A DNA stretch of 64,000 bases from Neocallimastix lanati (nom. inval.) (lineage: Eukaryota > Neocallimastigomycota > Neocallimastigomycetes > Neocallimastigales > Neocallimastigaceae), in contig JACVTC010000098.1 in NCBI GenBank assembly GCA_016946835.1, forward strand, positions 307,501 through 371,500. The letters run 5' to 3'. The notes under the pieces are model-generated. The model searched no databases, was not told the DNA's origin, and worked only from the letters and a program-made list of their open reading frames with translations. Below, in pieces: positions 13,691 through 27,783 of the stretch. Within the stretch, counting starts at the first letter, position 1. Each line of letters begins with the position of its first letter. The translations under genes and the position numbers were made by a program.

Positions 13691-14280
13691 AATAAATTTT
13701 TTAATAATTATTATAATGATGACTGGTACCTAGTACCTATTTAAAGTTATCCCTGACTGAAAAGACTATGTGGACAAGTTGTTCTGATCATAATAGTTAT
13801 TAAAAAAAATTTTTTTTTCAAAAAAAAAAAAAAAAGCATTTAAATATATTAATATATATATAAATAAAATAATATTTTATTATTTATATATTTATTAAAA
13901 ATAGGTAAAAATAAATTTTTATTATTATAAAAAAAAAAAAGAAAAAAATTTTTTTTTGTTTTACTATGATGACAATTAGTTAAATCCATTCTATGAAGAC
14001 GTCTGTTTTTTTAATATCAGGAGGAGAAACACCGAATGAAAGGTTTTCTTTTATTCACCGTTTCAAGACCTGAAGGAGAATTAATGGAGAGCTTTAGGAG
14101 TTTGAATTAAAGTTATTTTATGAAGGGGTATGAGACAAAAACATTCGCGGTATTAACTTGATTGTACTTTTTGTTGCAAGCGCTTTAATATTTTGAATGT
14201 TGGCGGCTTATATTTTGATTAAAATGATTTTATTGAAATGAGTGAAGCTTAATGTCTCAGGATATAAACTAGCTAGCTGA
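13691..14280. other. Composition island, unidentified
   Basis: Two patches (13715-13800 and 13970-14280) have clearly more G and C than the surrounding desert. All frames are interrupted on both strands, and I could not match any frame to a known family. There is a short palindrome GGTACCTAGTACC near 13727. The most likely explanation is the remnant of a transposon or decayed gene, as for other such islands in the window, but this is inference. Confidence 0.4.
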
Positions 14281-14897
14281 TTTTTTAAACAAAAAAAAAT
14301 AATAAATTTTTTTATTATGTTTAAAAAAAAAAGTTTTTTTTTTATATGTAATATAAAACTAAAGAGTTTGTTTTATAAAAAATAATAATAATAATATATT
14401 AGGTAGGTGAAAAAAAGAGAAAGAAAAAAGAGAAAGGAAAGCTGTTAAATATAAAAAGGAAAAGTCAATGGAAAAATATATTAATAATAAAAAAATGTAA
14501 ATATTAATAAAAAAAAAAAGATAAAAATGAAAAAGATAAAAATGAAAAATTTAAAGCGTGTTTTATATATTTATATAAAAATATTAATGTGTTTTAAAAT
14601 ATGATATTTATGATAAGGAATTAAATAATTTATATATAAGTTTAATGGTGAAGTTTTTATCAATAATTTTTTTTTTTTTATATATATAATTTTATTTTAT
14701 TTTAATTTTTAAATAATTTATTAAATGAATTATGTCATATGGTAATTAAGTAGGAATAAGAGAGAAATAAAAAGAATATGGAAAAAAAAAAAGTTTTTGA
14801 TGTAATTTATTATTATTTAATAGTGTTTATAATAATAATTAAAAAAAAAAAAAAAAAAAAAAAGAAATATGAATATATATATATTTCGTATATATCA

Positions 14898-15007
14898 ATA
14901 TGGGATTTAAATCAAAGGTCAATTTCGTCGACTATTCCGTATTTTGTAGGGATTGCAGAGTTTCTAACAAACGGTAATACCATTAATTTTGTTGATATAT
15001 AAATAAT
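14898..15007 (+). mobile_element. LINE 3' fragment (C-terminal tail)
   Basis: The segment encodes SISSTIPYFVGIAEFLTNG and INFVD, the conserved C-terminal tail motif of the LINE family (VGLAEFLTN in the intact copy). At DNA level it is close to the fragments at about 48380-48460 and 49100-49190, including the same bases upstream of the motif, so it belongs to the same internally deleted subfamily. The frame ends at 15002. Confidence 0.8.
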
Positions 15008-15325
15008 ATCTTTCAGATCGTCAATTCCAACCTTAATCCAGAATAAGTAATCTGAAGGTGGGGCTCGTTGCATATGAACTTTTTTTTTACGAATTTATTT
15101 ATACACTTTATTTTTGAATATTACTTTTTATTTCACATTATCATATTAAATATTATTATTTTCTAATTGAACAAAAATAATATTTATTTTTTTTTTTTTT
15201 TTTTTTTTATTATTAATTCTGTGATTTTTTTTTATTTTTATTTTTATTTTTTTTTTAAAAAAAAATCAAAAATTATTCATGTAATTAATAAATGAATAAA
15301 TAAAGAAAGATTTTGCAATAATTGA
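15008..15325 (+). repeat. Interspersed repeat unit, copy 1 (also at 49971-50323)
   Basis: It begins with TCTTTCAGATCGTCAATTCC and includes a GC-containing block (CTGAAGGTGGGGCTCGTTGC). It then runs through an AT-rich half with AATTTATTTATACA and ATTATTCATGTAATTAATAA blocks to an AATAAA-like end. The same order of blocks occurs at 49971-50323, where it ends in poly(A). Both copies directly follow LINE-derived sequence on the same strand. It is probably the 3' end of another LINE subfamily or a SINE-like passenger. Confidence 0.75.
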
Positions 15326-15360
15326 GGCTATAAGAATATATATATATTTTTATTTTTTCT

Positions 15361-15396
<36 letters not shown>

Positions 15397-15512
15397 ACAA
15401 TATTATTATTATTTTTTTTTTTTTATTTTACTACAATTTTATTATTTTTTTTTTTTTTTTTTATTTTTTTTGTTTTTGTTTTTGTTTTTGTTTTTACTAC
15501 AATATTATTATT

Positions 15513-15546
<34 letters not shown>

Positions 15547-15860
15547 ATGTATATATATTTATCTTTATCTATTTATAAGTATTTTCTTCATCTTCAATAT
15601 ATAACAGTTTAATAAATTTAATAAAATTAGATAAAGTAAGCAGTAAAATGAAAAATGTATTCCCTTCCTTGTCCAAAAAAAAAAAAAAAATAAAATAAAA
15701 ATAAAATAAAATAAAATAAAATAAAATAAAAATAAAAATATAAAATAAAAAAATAAAAAATAAAAAATAAAAAATAAAAATAAAAATAAAAAAAAAACTA
15801 AAAAAATTAAAAAAAATAAAAAATAAAAAAATAAAAAAAAAATAAAAATAAAATTATAAT
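15326..15860 (+). mobile_element. LINE 3' terminus remnant in low-complexity DNA
   Basis: Poly(T) runs with short TTACTACAATATTATTATT repeats (15390-15550) are followed at about 15628-15690 by a LINE-like 3' end. That end is ATAAAGTAAGCAG then GTATTCCCTTCCTTGTCC then poly(A), close to those at 47709-47757 and 49893-49935. An A-rich AAAAT tract follows to about 15855. The 5' boundary is unclear. Confidence 0.55.
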
Positions 15861-16369
15861 ATTATTAATATCAAATAAAAAAAAAAATTTTTTTTTTTTT
15901 TTTTGTAATTAATAATATATATATATATTTTTATTTTTTTAACTTTGGTTGATCCTACTAATAAAAATAAAAATATAGAATAAATTATTATAAAGGTTGA
16001 ATATTCATTATGAATTTCATTAATAAAGTTTCATTATAAAAATATAAAATATATCAATAAAAGATTTATTAAATAAAAAATATTTATTTATAAAATATTA
16101 ATAATATTTAATATAAAATATTGATAAAAATTAATAAAATAAGAGTTAACGAATATTAATATTAATAAGGGTTATAAAATATTAATAAAATATTGAATAA
16201 AAAATATATTAACATAATGTATCAAAATATCCCCCCAGGGGCTTAACTTCAGACTTCGTTCCCCCTAAAAATCTGATTAAAACCAAGTGTAATATTGGAC
16301 TTGATTTTTTCTGTAGTACATTTCTGGAAACTATTTCACCAGTATATATATCGCAGATACAGGCCAGTA
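15861..16369. other. Spacer with a small composition island
   Basis: AT-rich apart from 16229-16430, where C/G runs appear (CCCCCCAGGGG at 16231). On the minus strand a short frame reads LACICDIYTGEIVSRNVL. This faintly resembles a retroelement integrase core strand (..IDVYSREIVG..), but it is too short and broken to call. Confidence 0.35.
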
Positions 16370-17356
<987 letters not shown>

Positions 17357-17464
17357 ATTTTATTTAAAGAATCTGTTATATTACTATTTAAAATTATATT
17401 TATTAAAAATTAACATAAACATTTTCATCAGAAATATTATCTAAAGTGTAATCATTTTTATTGC

Positions 17465-17625
17465 TATTTAATTTCTTATATATAAGGTAAAGAATATCTA
17501 TCTTTAATAATAATGACATTGGGTTTTCTATAATCCACTACCATTCTCCATTTACCATTATTTTAAAGAAGAAGAATAACAAGAAACGACCATGATGACT
17601 TTGAATCCTTTAGGTTATAAATACA
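17465..17625 (-). pseudogene. Ty3/gypsy retrotransposon reverse transcriptase remnant
   Basis: On the minus strand one frame reads NLKDSKSSWSFLVILLL, stop, then NNGKWRMVVDYRKPN and VIIIKDRYSLPYI, stop, EIK. This follows the N-terminal reverse transcriptase block of Ty3/gypsy Pol (consensus of the form KKKDGKWRMVVDYRKLN..T.KD.YPLP.I). The catalytic Asp block (YxDD) is not present, and the frame is broken by TAA/TAG codons, so the element is dead. No LTRs were found. Confidence 0.75.
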
Positions 17626-18294
17626 TTTTCACTCAATTAGGTCAACCTTTAAGTTGAAATTTTATAGAAAGGGTTAGATATTTACGTAAAGTATTAATAA
17701 ATATAAAAAGAAAGAAAGAAAGAAAGAAAAAGAGATTAAAAAAATAATAAAACAGAATAAAAAATAAAAAATAATAAAAAATTATAATAAAAAATAATAA
17801 AAAATAAAAAAAAAAAAAAAAGGAAAAGTACCAATTTAATGTTTCAAAATATACATAAATATAATTATGTAAATAAATAAGCTATGATAGATTTAATATC
17901 TATTGTTAGACCATAATATATATTTTATTATTTAAAATTTTATTAATACTATTAATACATATAAATAAATAATTAATTATTTAAAAATATGATTATTATA
18001 TTTATTTTATTTTATTTTAATTTTTATTAGTTTTAATGAAGAAATAGACGTAATAAATTCAGAAAAAAAAAAATTATAATATATTTATAATTTATTTATT
18101 TCATAAATACAATTTTTTCAAACTAATTAAAATTTTTTAAAATATATATATATATTATAAAATAGTAAATAAAAAAATAAAACTTTATATTAAAAAAAAA
18201 AAAATCTTTATACAATATTTATAATTAATCAAAAGTAAATAAGGTTCATTAGGATATAATATTTTCATTTTATAAATATGTAAAATCAATATGA

Positions 18295-18328
<34 letters not shown>

Positions 18329-19128
18329 CATATTTTTATACCATAATTATATGATATAAAGAACATTATTATTTTTTTTTATTATTATTATAAAAGTTCT
18401 CTCTCTATCATATCATTGAAAATAAATAATAATAAATAAATAATTATAAATATTTTAATAAAGTATAATTTGATTGATATTAAAAATATATATATATATA
18501 TATATTTATATAATTATTATTGATTTTACATATTTATATTTGTATATAAATATACTAAAACCTCTACTTCCAAAACTAATTTATATTAAAGTGATAATGG
18601 ACAAATAAATTAAATAATAGTAATAATAATAATATAATAATAATAATAATATAATAATAATAATTTTAAAATCCAAATTTTAATATATTTTAGCTCAAAA
18701 AGTTACATAAATACAAAAATGTGTATACTTATTCGAAAAAAATATTTCATATCATCTTTAAAAATAATAAATAAATTTTCAAAACAAAAAAAACAATAAA
18801 TAAAATAGTTAATATAATTTCTATAGCATTTATTATTCATATATACTTAATATAAATCATATTTCATAGAATACTTTTTATATATATTTTATTTAATATA
18901 ATTCTTATGTAAATTCTTCATAATTAATTGAATAATGCATAATTTATTTAATCTAATTCCTCTATATAATTCCTCTATAAATTATCATATCTTGAATATT
19001 GTTAAATTTTACTATTATTTATAGAATGATTTAATATGAAACAACGATTGATAAATAAAATCATATAAATAATAATATAATGTAAATTCTATTAATATAT
19101 CCTTATTAATTATATCGAAATATTACAA

Positions 19129-19159
<31 letters not shown>

Positions 19160-19789
19160 CATGTATTATTGTATTATATATACATATATTAATACAATTT
19201 TTTATTAATAAAAAATTATCCACATTAAACATTATATTATGTACATATACTAATATAACTTTTATATATCTGCCAAATAACTTTAAATATATATTAGAAT
19301 TTAAATTATAATTTTTTTTCTATTTTTTTTTTTTTGTTTTATTTTTCTTAAACCCAAAAAAAATACCTTTTTTTTTTTTTTTAATTTTATAAATTTATTG
19401 AATATAAGAATAGAACTTTACATTCATGTAAATTATGTATTTTTATTAGATTCCTATTTAAATAAACAAATAATTTAATATATCATGATGATGGTTTCTT
19501 AAATTACATATTCTATAATTATGTATTAATTATAAATCAAATATTTATTAATTCTTTTCTATTTATAAGCTATTTCTTGTTATTTTTTATTTTATTTGAC
19601 AAATAGAAAAGTTTTTAATAAATAAAAAAAAAATTAAGTATAAAGTTTTATTTTTTTATAATTTTTTTTTTGGGTTTAATACTAATAATTAAAATTAATG
19701 TTAATTTCATTAGTTTTTTTTATTTAATATTTTTCTAATATTTTCTTTCTTTCTTTCTTTCTTTCTTTAGAATGACACACATTATATTT

Positions 19790-20060
19790 TATTATTTATT
19801 TATTATTATTTATTTTTGTTTTATTATTTATTTAATATTTTTGTTTTATTATTTATTTATTATTATTTATTTTTGTTTTATTATTTATTTAATATTTTTG
19901 TTTTATTATTTATTTATTATTATTTATTTTTGTTTTATTATTTATTTAATATTTTTGTTTTATTATTTATTTATTATTATTATTTATTTTTGTTTTATTA
20001 TTTATTTATTTATTATTTATTTATTATTATTTATTTATTATTTATTTATTTATATTATCT
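19790..20060 (+). repeat. 57-bp minisatellite (TTTG-TTTTATTATTTATTTA type)
   Basis: At least three copies of a 57-bp unit containing TTTAATATTTTTG (starts at 19831, 19888 and so on), decaying into TTTA repeats. The open frames across it (19772-20217) come from the repeat and are not genes. It follows a CTTT microsatellite at 19743-19768. Confidence 0.9.
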
Positions 20061-20621
20061 GCATGATAATTTATATTGGATTAAACTTTTTTTTAAATTT
20101 TTTTGGGGTAAAAGATTAAATAAAAAATTTATTTATATAAATTTTTTTGATTTTGTAACAAAATTAATATTAACAACATATTTATATTTATTTATATATA
20201 TATTATATTTCTTTTAAATGTTATTCGCTAAAATAATTTTTAAACTTCATCACCCATTAAAATAAATAAATAAATAAATAAAAAAAAGCATTAAAAAAAA
20301 ATAATAATAATTAGTGAATAATTTAATATTATTTATTTATTTATTTATATAATTTATTTATTTATTTATTATTTATTTATTATAATTTTTTTTTTTTTAA
20401 ATTTAATTAATCTTAATTAATTTTAAAATTTTTAAACTTTTCAAAATATTCAAATGAATCCTATTGGTTTATTCTAAAAAACTCAATCTTTTTATTTTAT
20501 TATTTATTGATTTATTAATTAATTATAAGGTTGAAGTCAAAAATAACACAAATAGAAATTTTTGATGCTACTATTACATGTGTATTAGAAAAATAAGATG
20601 AAAAAAATAACAATTAAAATA

Positions 20622-20800
20622 ATTAGAAAAATAGTTAGAAAAATAAAATAAAAAATAATTAGAAAAATAAAATAAAAAATAATTAGAAAAATAAAATAAA
20701 AAATAATTAGAAAAATAAAATAAAAAATAATAATCAAAATAATTAGAAAAATAAAATAAAAAATAATAATAATAATTAGAAAAATAAAATAAAAAATAAT
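20622..20800 (+). repeat. 24-bp minisatellite
   Basis: Six or so copies of a 24-bp unit beginning AATTAGAAAAATAAAAT, with the later copies spaced by extra AAT triplets. Confidence 0.9.
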
Positions 20801-21584
20801 TTTGATAAGCTTTGTTATTTATTTATTTTATAATTTTTATTGTATTCATTCATACTTTTTAATAAATAAAAATACAATATTTATATATATACAAAATGTG
20901 TTTTGTTGAGTTTTAATTTTTTTTTTTTTTTATAAAATTTATTCATAATCGATGAAGAAGACAAGAAAATCTTAATTAATAATAAAATTATAATTTCTAA
21001 AATTTATAAATTTTTTATTATTATGTTGGTTTGATAAAAAATAAATAAAGAAAAATATTATAAATATCTAATATGTAAATATATAATTAAGAGAGAAGAA
21101 AAGCATTTGTTATAATTAAATAATAAAAATTTAATAAAATATATTAAAAAAAAAATAATTATAGTATTTATGATAATTTTTATAAGAGTTAAAAGGTAAA
21201 ATGATAGTAATGGACAAAAAAAATAACGTGTTAAATTATATAAATAAAAATAAAAATTCAAAGAATATTGTTTTTATAATTCTATATTTATTTAAATAAG
21301 TTTTTAAAAAATTAATATTATTACATAAAGTATAATAATTGAAATGCAAACAAGATAAAATAAAAACTTAACATTAAAAGTTTCTTCTTAGTGGAAAAAA
21401 AAATATATATATATGTATATATATATATTATTTTATTTAAAATACTAATTAAACTACCTAATTATTAATATATTATAATTTATAGTTTAATTTCTATTAA
21501 TGATTATTTAATTTTTATTGTTTTTGTTATTTCATTTAATTAGTAATTATTTATTATATTTGTTATTATTTATTAGTTATTTGT

Positions 21585-21745
21585 AAGTTTTTACTTAGTA
21601 TTCTTTAATATTTATTTATTATTTATTAATTATTACTTAGTATTCTTTAATGTTTATTTATTATGTATTATTAATTATTACTTAGTATTCTTTAATATTT
21701 ATTTTTTTTTTATTATTATTATTTTATTACTTGGTATTCCTTCTT
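21585..21745 (+). repeat. 42-45-bp tandem repeat (TTACTTAGTATTCTTTAAT)
   Basis: Three good copies start at about 21593, 21635 and 21680, with a fourth diverged copy (TTACTTGGTATTCC) after 21725. Confidence 0.85.
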
Positions 21746-21934
21746 TAATTATTAATAGAGAATATCTATTATACCATTATTTATTACTATTTATTTTAAT
21801 AATTCAAACAATCTAAAACCGAGTTTAATGTTTGAAAGTACAATTTTTATTATGGAATATCTACCTATATATTAATATTCACTAATTTGGGGAAACTAAT
21901 AAATATAGAAATAAATACACATACATATTTGTAC

Positions 21935-21965
<31 letters not shown>

Positions 21966-22417
21966 AACAAAACCCACAATTCATGAAATGGAATATAATA
22001 TTGAATACAATTAAATTAAATTAAATTAGTGAATATTTAAATAAATAATTAATATAATTCAATAAAATAATCAATGAATAGATTAATATTTATTTAAATA
22101 AATTATTTTATTTATTTATTTATTTATTTATTTATTTTTTATTTTATAAAAATGATAACAAAATAAAATAAATTATGATATACAATACTATATATAGGAT
22201 ATATTATAAATATCATTTGGGGAAATTAATAAAAAAAAAAGGTTAATACTATCATTGCAAACAATAATAATAAAAATAGTAATAATAATAATAATTACAA
22301 ATAAATATAAATACATAAATAAATAAAAAAAAAAGTTGTAAATAAATAATAATAAATAATAAATAATAATTATAATAAATATTTGTAAATATATTTATTT
22401 ATTTATTTATTTATTTA

Positions 22418-22567
22418 TTATTATTATTTTTTCATGTAATAAACTTTTGTTAATGAATAGAATATATTGATGAAATTCAAAAGCTTCTAAAAAGTCAATT
22501 TATGAAAAGAATATCATTAAAAAATTTTATTATTTTTATTTAATTACATTATTAAATATTATCAAAA

Positions 22568-22601
<34 letters not shown>

Positions 22602-22861
22602 TCAAATTATAATTATTATTAAATAATGTTTTTTAGATAAATAAAACAAAACAAATCATCTTTATGTTTATTTATTTATTTATTTATTTATTTTATTTAA
22701 TTTATTTATTTATTATTATTATTTTTTCATGTAATAAACTTTTGTTAATGAATAGAATATATTGATGAAATTCAAAAGCTTCTAAAAAGTCAATTTATGA
22801 AAAGAATATCATTAAAAAATTTTATTATTTTTATTTAATTACATTATTAAATATTATCAAA

Positions 22862-22903
<42 letters not shown>

Positions 22904-23015
22904 AATTATATAATTATTATTAAATAATGTTTTTTAGATAAATAAAACAAATCAAATCATCTTTATTTTTATTTATTTATTTTTTATTTTATTTAATTTA
23001 TTTATTTATTATTAT
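22418..23015 (+). repeat. 295-bp tandem duplication
   Basis: The segment starting TTCATGTAATAAACTTTTGT at 22431 recurs at 22726 with near identity over mixed sequence, including GATGAAATTCAAAAGCTTCT. The differences are mainly in poly(A) and TA tract lengths. A third unit begins at about 23009 but diverges after the ATT run. Confidence 0.93.
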
Positions 23016-25042
23016 TATTTTTTTAGAAATTGGGGAAGAAATTTTATTTATGAAAAATAAATATCATCAATAATTGTAATTATTTATGAAGAAGAATTTT
23101 ATATTTTATGAAAAGTGGATAAAATAATTATAAATAATAAATAATTATATAATAATAAATAATAAATAATAAATAATTAAATAATTAAATAATAATAAAT
23201 AATAAATAATTAATAATTAAATAATAATAAATAATAAATAATAATGATATTATTAATACTATTATTATAATTATTTTATTTTATTTATTTATTATTTTTT
23301 TTTAAAAAAAAAATAAAGGATTTTTTATTTTATTTTATTTTATTTTAATTGAAGTATTATATAAGTATTCAAGTACTAGCCGTATTAATAATAATATTTA
23401 TAATGAAATAAACAATCTAAAAAAAAAACTAGACCTACTTTTCAATAGTTGTTTAAGCGAAAGAATTAATAATGAAATTAGGGTGAATAAACTGACAACA
23501 AAATATTAATTTACTAATTATTATATATTCCTCTTTTATTTTTATTTTTTATTTTTATTTTTTATTAATAGAGAAAAATAAATAATAATAATAATTGTCT
23601 TTCCTTTATTCAATATGGAAAAAAAAAAAAACTATATATATATAATTAAATATTTAAAAATATATATATATTTTTTAATAAGTAATATTTTTAATAATTA
23701 TTACTATGAATTATGAGTTATAAATTATTTCTATTATTTATTAATTAAAATAATATTTTTTTTTACAACAAAGACTTTTTATATATGAAAAGAAAATATA
23801 TATATTTTTTTAATTATATTATATTATAATTTTATAATATATTTTTATATAACTCGTAAATAAAATATTAAAATTTGTTCTTTGTTTTTATTAGAAAATA
23901 TTTTATATTTTTCTTTTTTTTATTTTATTATATATTATTATTGTTATTGTTATTTTATTTTTAACGCCTTTATTATAATTTCCTTTTTATTTTACTTTTT
24001 ATTTTTTATTTTAATTTAAAGAAAGAAAAAATAATAATAATCTCTAAAAAAAAAAAAAAAAAGTTTTTCTATTTTTTCTAAAAATATATATATATTTTTT
24101 TTTTTCGTATATTAGTAATTTAATATGAGAATTATTTAGCCGAAACCAAATTTTGAAATTCTTTTTTATTTTTATTTTTGAAAAATTTAATTTTTTTATT
24201 CTAATTATTTTTTAGTACTATTAATAATATATAAGAATTTAATTGAAATAATAACTACAAATAAATTATTATTTAAATGGGAATAAATAGCATTTCCTCA
24301 AATTGTAAACCTTTCATATATATAATATTATATTATACCTTAATATTTAATATTATTATTTCTTTTAATTAATTGAGTTTAATTTTAATTTTAATGTTAT
24401 TAACTTAATATAAATTTGAATTTATTTCAATATATGTCATCCTATATAAAATTATATCTATATATTATTTAATTAAATCTTAAAAAAGGAATTTTTTTAA
24501 AAAAAAATAAAATGAAAAAACCTATTTATTCATTTTATTATTAATTAAAGTTTTATTGTAATAATTTATACAGAAAACCCAAAAAATTTTTTTTAAATTT
24601 ATATTAAATTAAATAATTTGTAATCAAATTATTACTGAAATATTCATATATTAATCTAATTATATATATATGATTATTTAATTCATATCTAAAATAATAA
24701 ATAAATAATTGAATAATTAAATAATAAATAATAAATAATAAATAATAAATAAAAAATAATAAATAATAAAAATTGATGTGATTTTTCATCAGGTGAATAT
24801 TTTTTGGGTTTTTTTTTTTTTAAATTAGTTTAGTTTAATAGTAAATAATAATAATAATAATATATATATATATTTTTTGATAATATTAAACTAATAGTAA
24901 TTAAGGGAAAGATGAAATATTTAATAATTATTTTTCATTTATTTTTAATCCCATTTATTTTCATAATTATATAATTAACAATGTTTTATTATTAATGTCT
25001 ATTACTAATTTTATTTTTATTTATAAGTAATAATAACCATAA

Positions 25043-25082
<40 letters not shown>

Positions 25083-26126
25083 TCAAAACTATTATATATA
25101 ATTTTAAAAAATTCTAGAATAATAAAATTATCAAATAATTTTTCCAATCAAATATTAATACAAACTTTTTACTTGTTCAATTATTTTGATATTAAGTGTT
25201 TTTTTTTTTTTTTATTCATAACTAATTAATATTTAAAAGAATGAAATAAGTAATTAACATTATAATTTAATATATTTCGTTATAATAATGTTTATTAAAT
25301 AGAATATGGCATAAGTATTTTTAATATATAATATAAAAAAGTTGATAATAATAATTATTATTATTAGTTGTTTATTTGAAATTTCTTTTTTTTTTATTTT
25401 ATTATTTAAAATTTTTATTATTATGCTATTTGGAATTTTTTTATATATTATTATAAAAAATTCATTTATTATTTTATTTTTTGGGTTAGATTTTTATATA
25501 TATTATTAAAATAAATCAATTAAATTAAATAATATATGGTAATATGTATTACCAATATAATATATATAATTGAATTAATCATAATAATTTAAATTATTAA
25601 TAATTAAAAAAAAAATAATATAATTAAAATAAAGTAATAAAAAATATCATAAATAAATAATAAAAAAAAAAAAAAAACTCTATTATTATTGGATAATAAT
25701 TAATTATAATCAATGGATTTTTACTTCCTCTTGAGAGGATGGCGATCTACTATAGTAAAACGTTTATCTCTAAATTTGAATTATGGTTTTATTCCTCTAA
25801 TTTATAATAATTTTTAATTATAATGTATTTTGTATTTTTACTTTAATTTTTTATTTTATTTTGGTTTTAATTTAATTAAGTACATTGTAATATATAATGT
25901 TTTTATGTAATGATATTAAAATGATATATATTATAATATATAATGAATCATATATTGTTTAATTAAGAAATTAATTGGGGGAGGAAAAACAGTAATAAAA
26001 AAAAACAAAATAAAGTATGGAATGAATGTTATTTTTGAAACGATGGAATTATAATGATAATAATATTAAAGACATATTTTTTTTTTGTTTGTTTGTTCGT
26101 CATAATACTATTTTATATATAAAATT

Positions 26127-26161
<35 letters not shown>

Positions 26162-27364
26162 TTTATTTTTAAGGATAAAAATATTTATTTAAATTTAATA
26201 AAGGAATCAATTTTAAAAATTAAAAAATTTAGTATTAAAACGGAGTTAAATAGAACAAAGGAAAATAAAACAAAAGATGTAATTTTAAAATATTTAAAAT
26301 GTAGTTAAATATAATAGACTAAGATAAATAAATATTCTAAATGGATATTTAAATGAATTATATGAATTATCTTAAGAAATATTTTCTTTTGAAAAATAAT
26401 AATATTATAATTATTATTAGGTTTAACTAAATTAATAAAATATCTTTTAAATAGAAAATAATTGATAACTAATGCATAAAGAACGATCTTTATACATATA
26501 ATTATTAATATTTCACTGAATAAATCTTTTATGTATTTGATAAAAATTTTTTTTTTTATTCAACATCAGTACATTAATTTGTTCTTTTCAATTACATATT
26601 CTAAATAAATTGCACTTTGTATTTTAATTATAAAACTAAAATTAATTAAATGATAATATTTTTATATAATTAAAATGACTTAATTAAAGAGTATTTGGTC
26701 ATTTTCATATATGTATATATCATATACTCTTTTAATTTTTTAGTTGTTATGTCTTTCAATTATTAAAAAATAATTAGTTTTATGTTATTAAGCTTTTTTT
26801 TTTATCGTTTTTATTTTATTTTTATTTTTTTTTTTGTGAAAATTTTAATGTATTTATATTAATTATGTAAATATGGTATAGTATTTTTAATAATTTTAAA
26901 ATATATATAAAATTTAATGATTTTTATCTTTTATAATTGATATTTAATACGTATATTTTTTTATACTTATACATAAATAGTATACTTAGCATATCTTAAA
27001 TTTGAATATGACATATCCATTTTATATATGCCGTTTTATTCTATATCTATGTTCATTTTTATAAAAAAGTTTAATCATAAAACTTTTCCTTTATGCAAGT
27101 TCAATAGAATATATATTTATTATATATACTTATCATATATTCCTTTATAATTTATTAATAGTTTTTTTTATTTTATTATTATTATTATTATTTAAATAAT
27201 TATTTTATGATTTTTTATGATTTTTTTTCAATATATATTTAATTTTTGTCTGATTTTATTATTCTTAATTCCATTCAATTTAAAAAAAAATTAATAAATT
27301 TTTATAAGGATTAGATTATTTCTTAATGGATAATTAATTTTATTAAATTTAATTCCAATTCCAT

Positions 27365-27403
<39 letters not shown>

Positions 27404-27733
27404 GATATGTTACATTCTTATTATCCTTAATTTTTAAAACTATTATTGTAAATTAATATTTATATATAATTAATCCTTATAGTTTTTCATATTATTAATA
27501 TTTTATTTCAATAATAATTATATTATCTTTAATACTTTATTTAAGGTTCAATTATTAAATTTTCTGTTATAAAAATAAGAATTTATTATTTATTATTAAT
27601 TATTTTATATATTTAATTATTTACTTTTTCTTTTTATTATATCATCTATTAGTCTATTAGTTATATCAGTTATTATTTATGATGATGATAATGATTTATG
27701 CATTTTTTCATATTTATTATTTATTCCCCAAAG

Positions 27734-27783
<50 letters not shown>

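Noticed and set aside
19772-20217. Two overlapping hydrophobic frames (115 and 133 codons) resembling membrane proteins
   Set aside because: Translation of a 57-bp minisatellite; the Phe/Ile/Tyr/Leu content is due to A/T composition.
19790-21745. Regularly spaced direct repeats that could suggest a CRISPR-like array
   Set aside because: Units are contiguous minisatellites of simple A/T sequence without unique spacers, in a eukaryotic genome.
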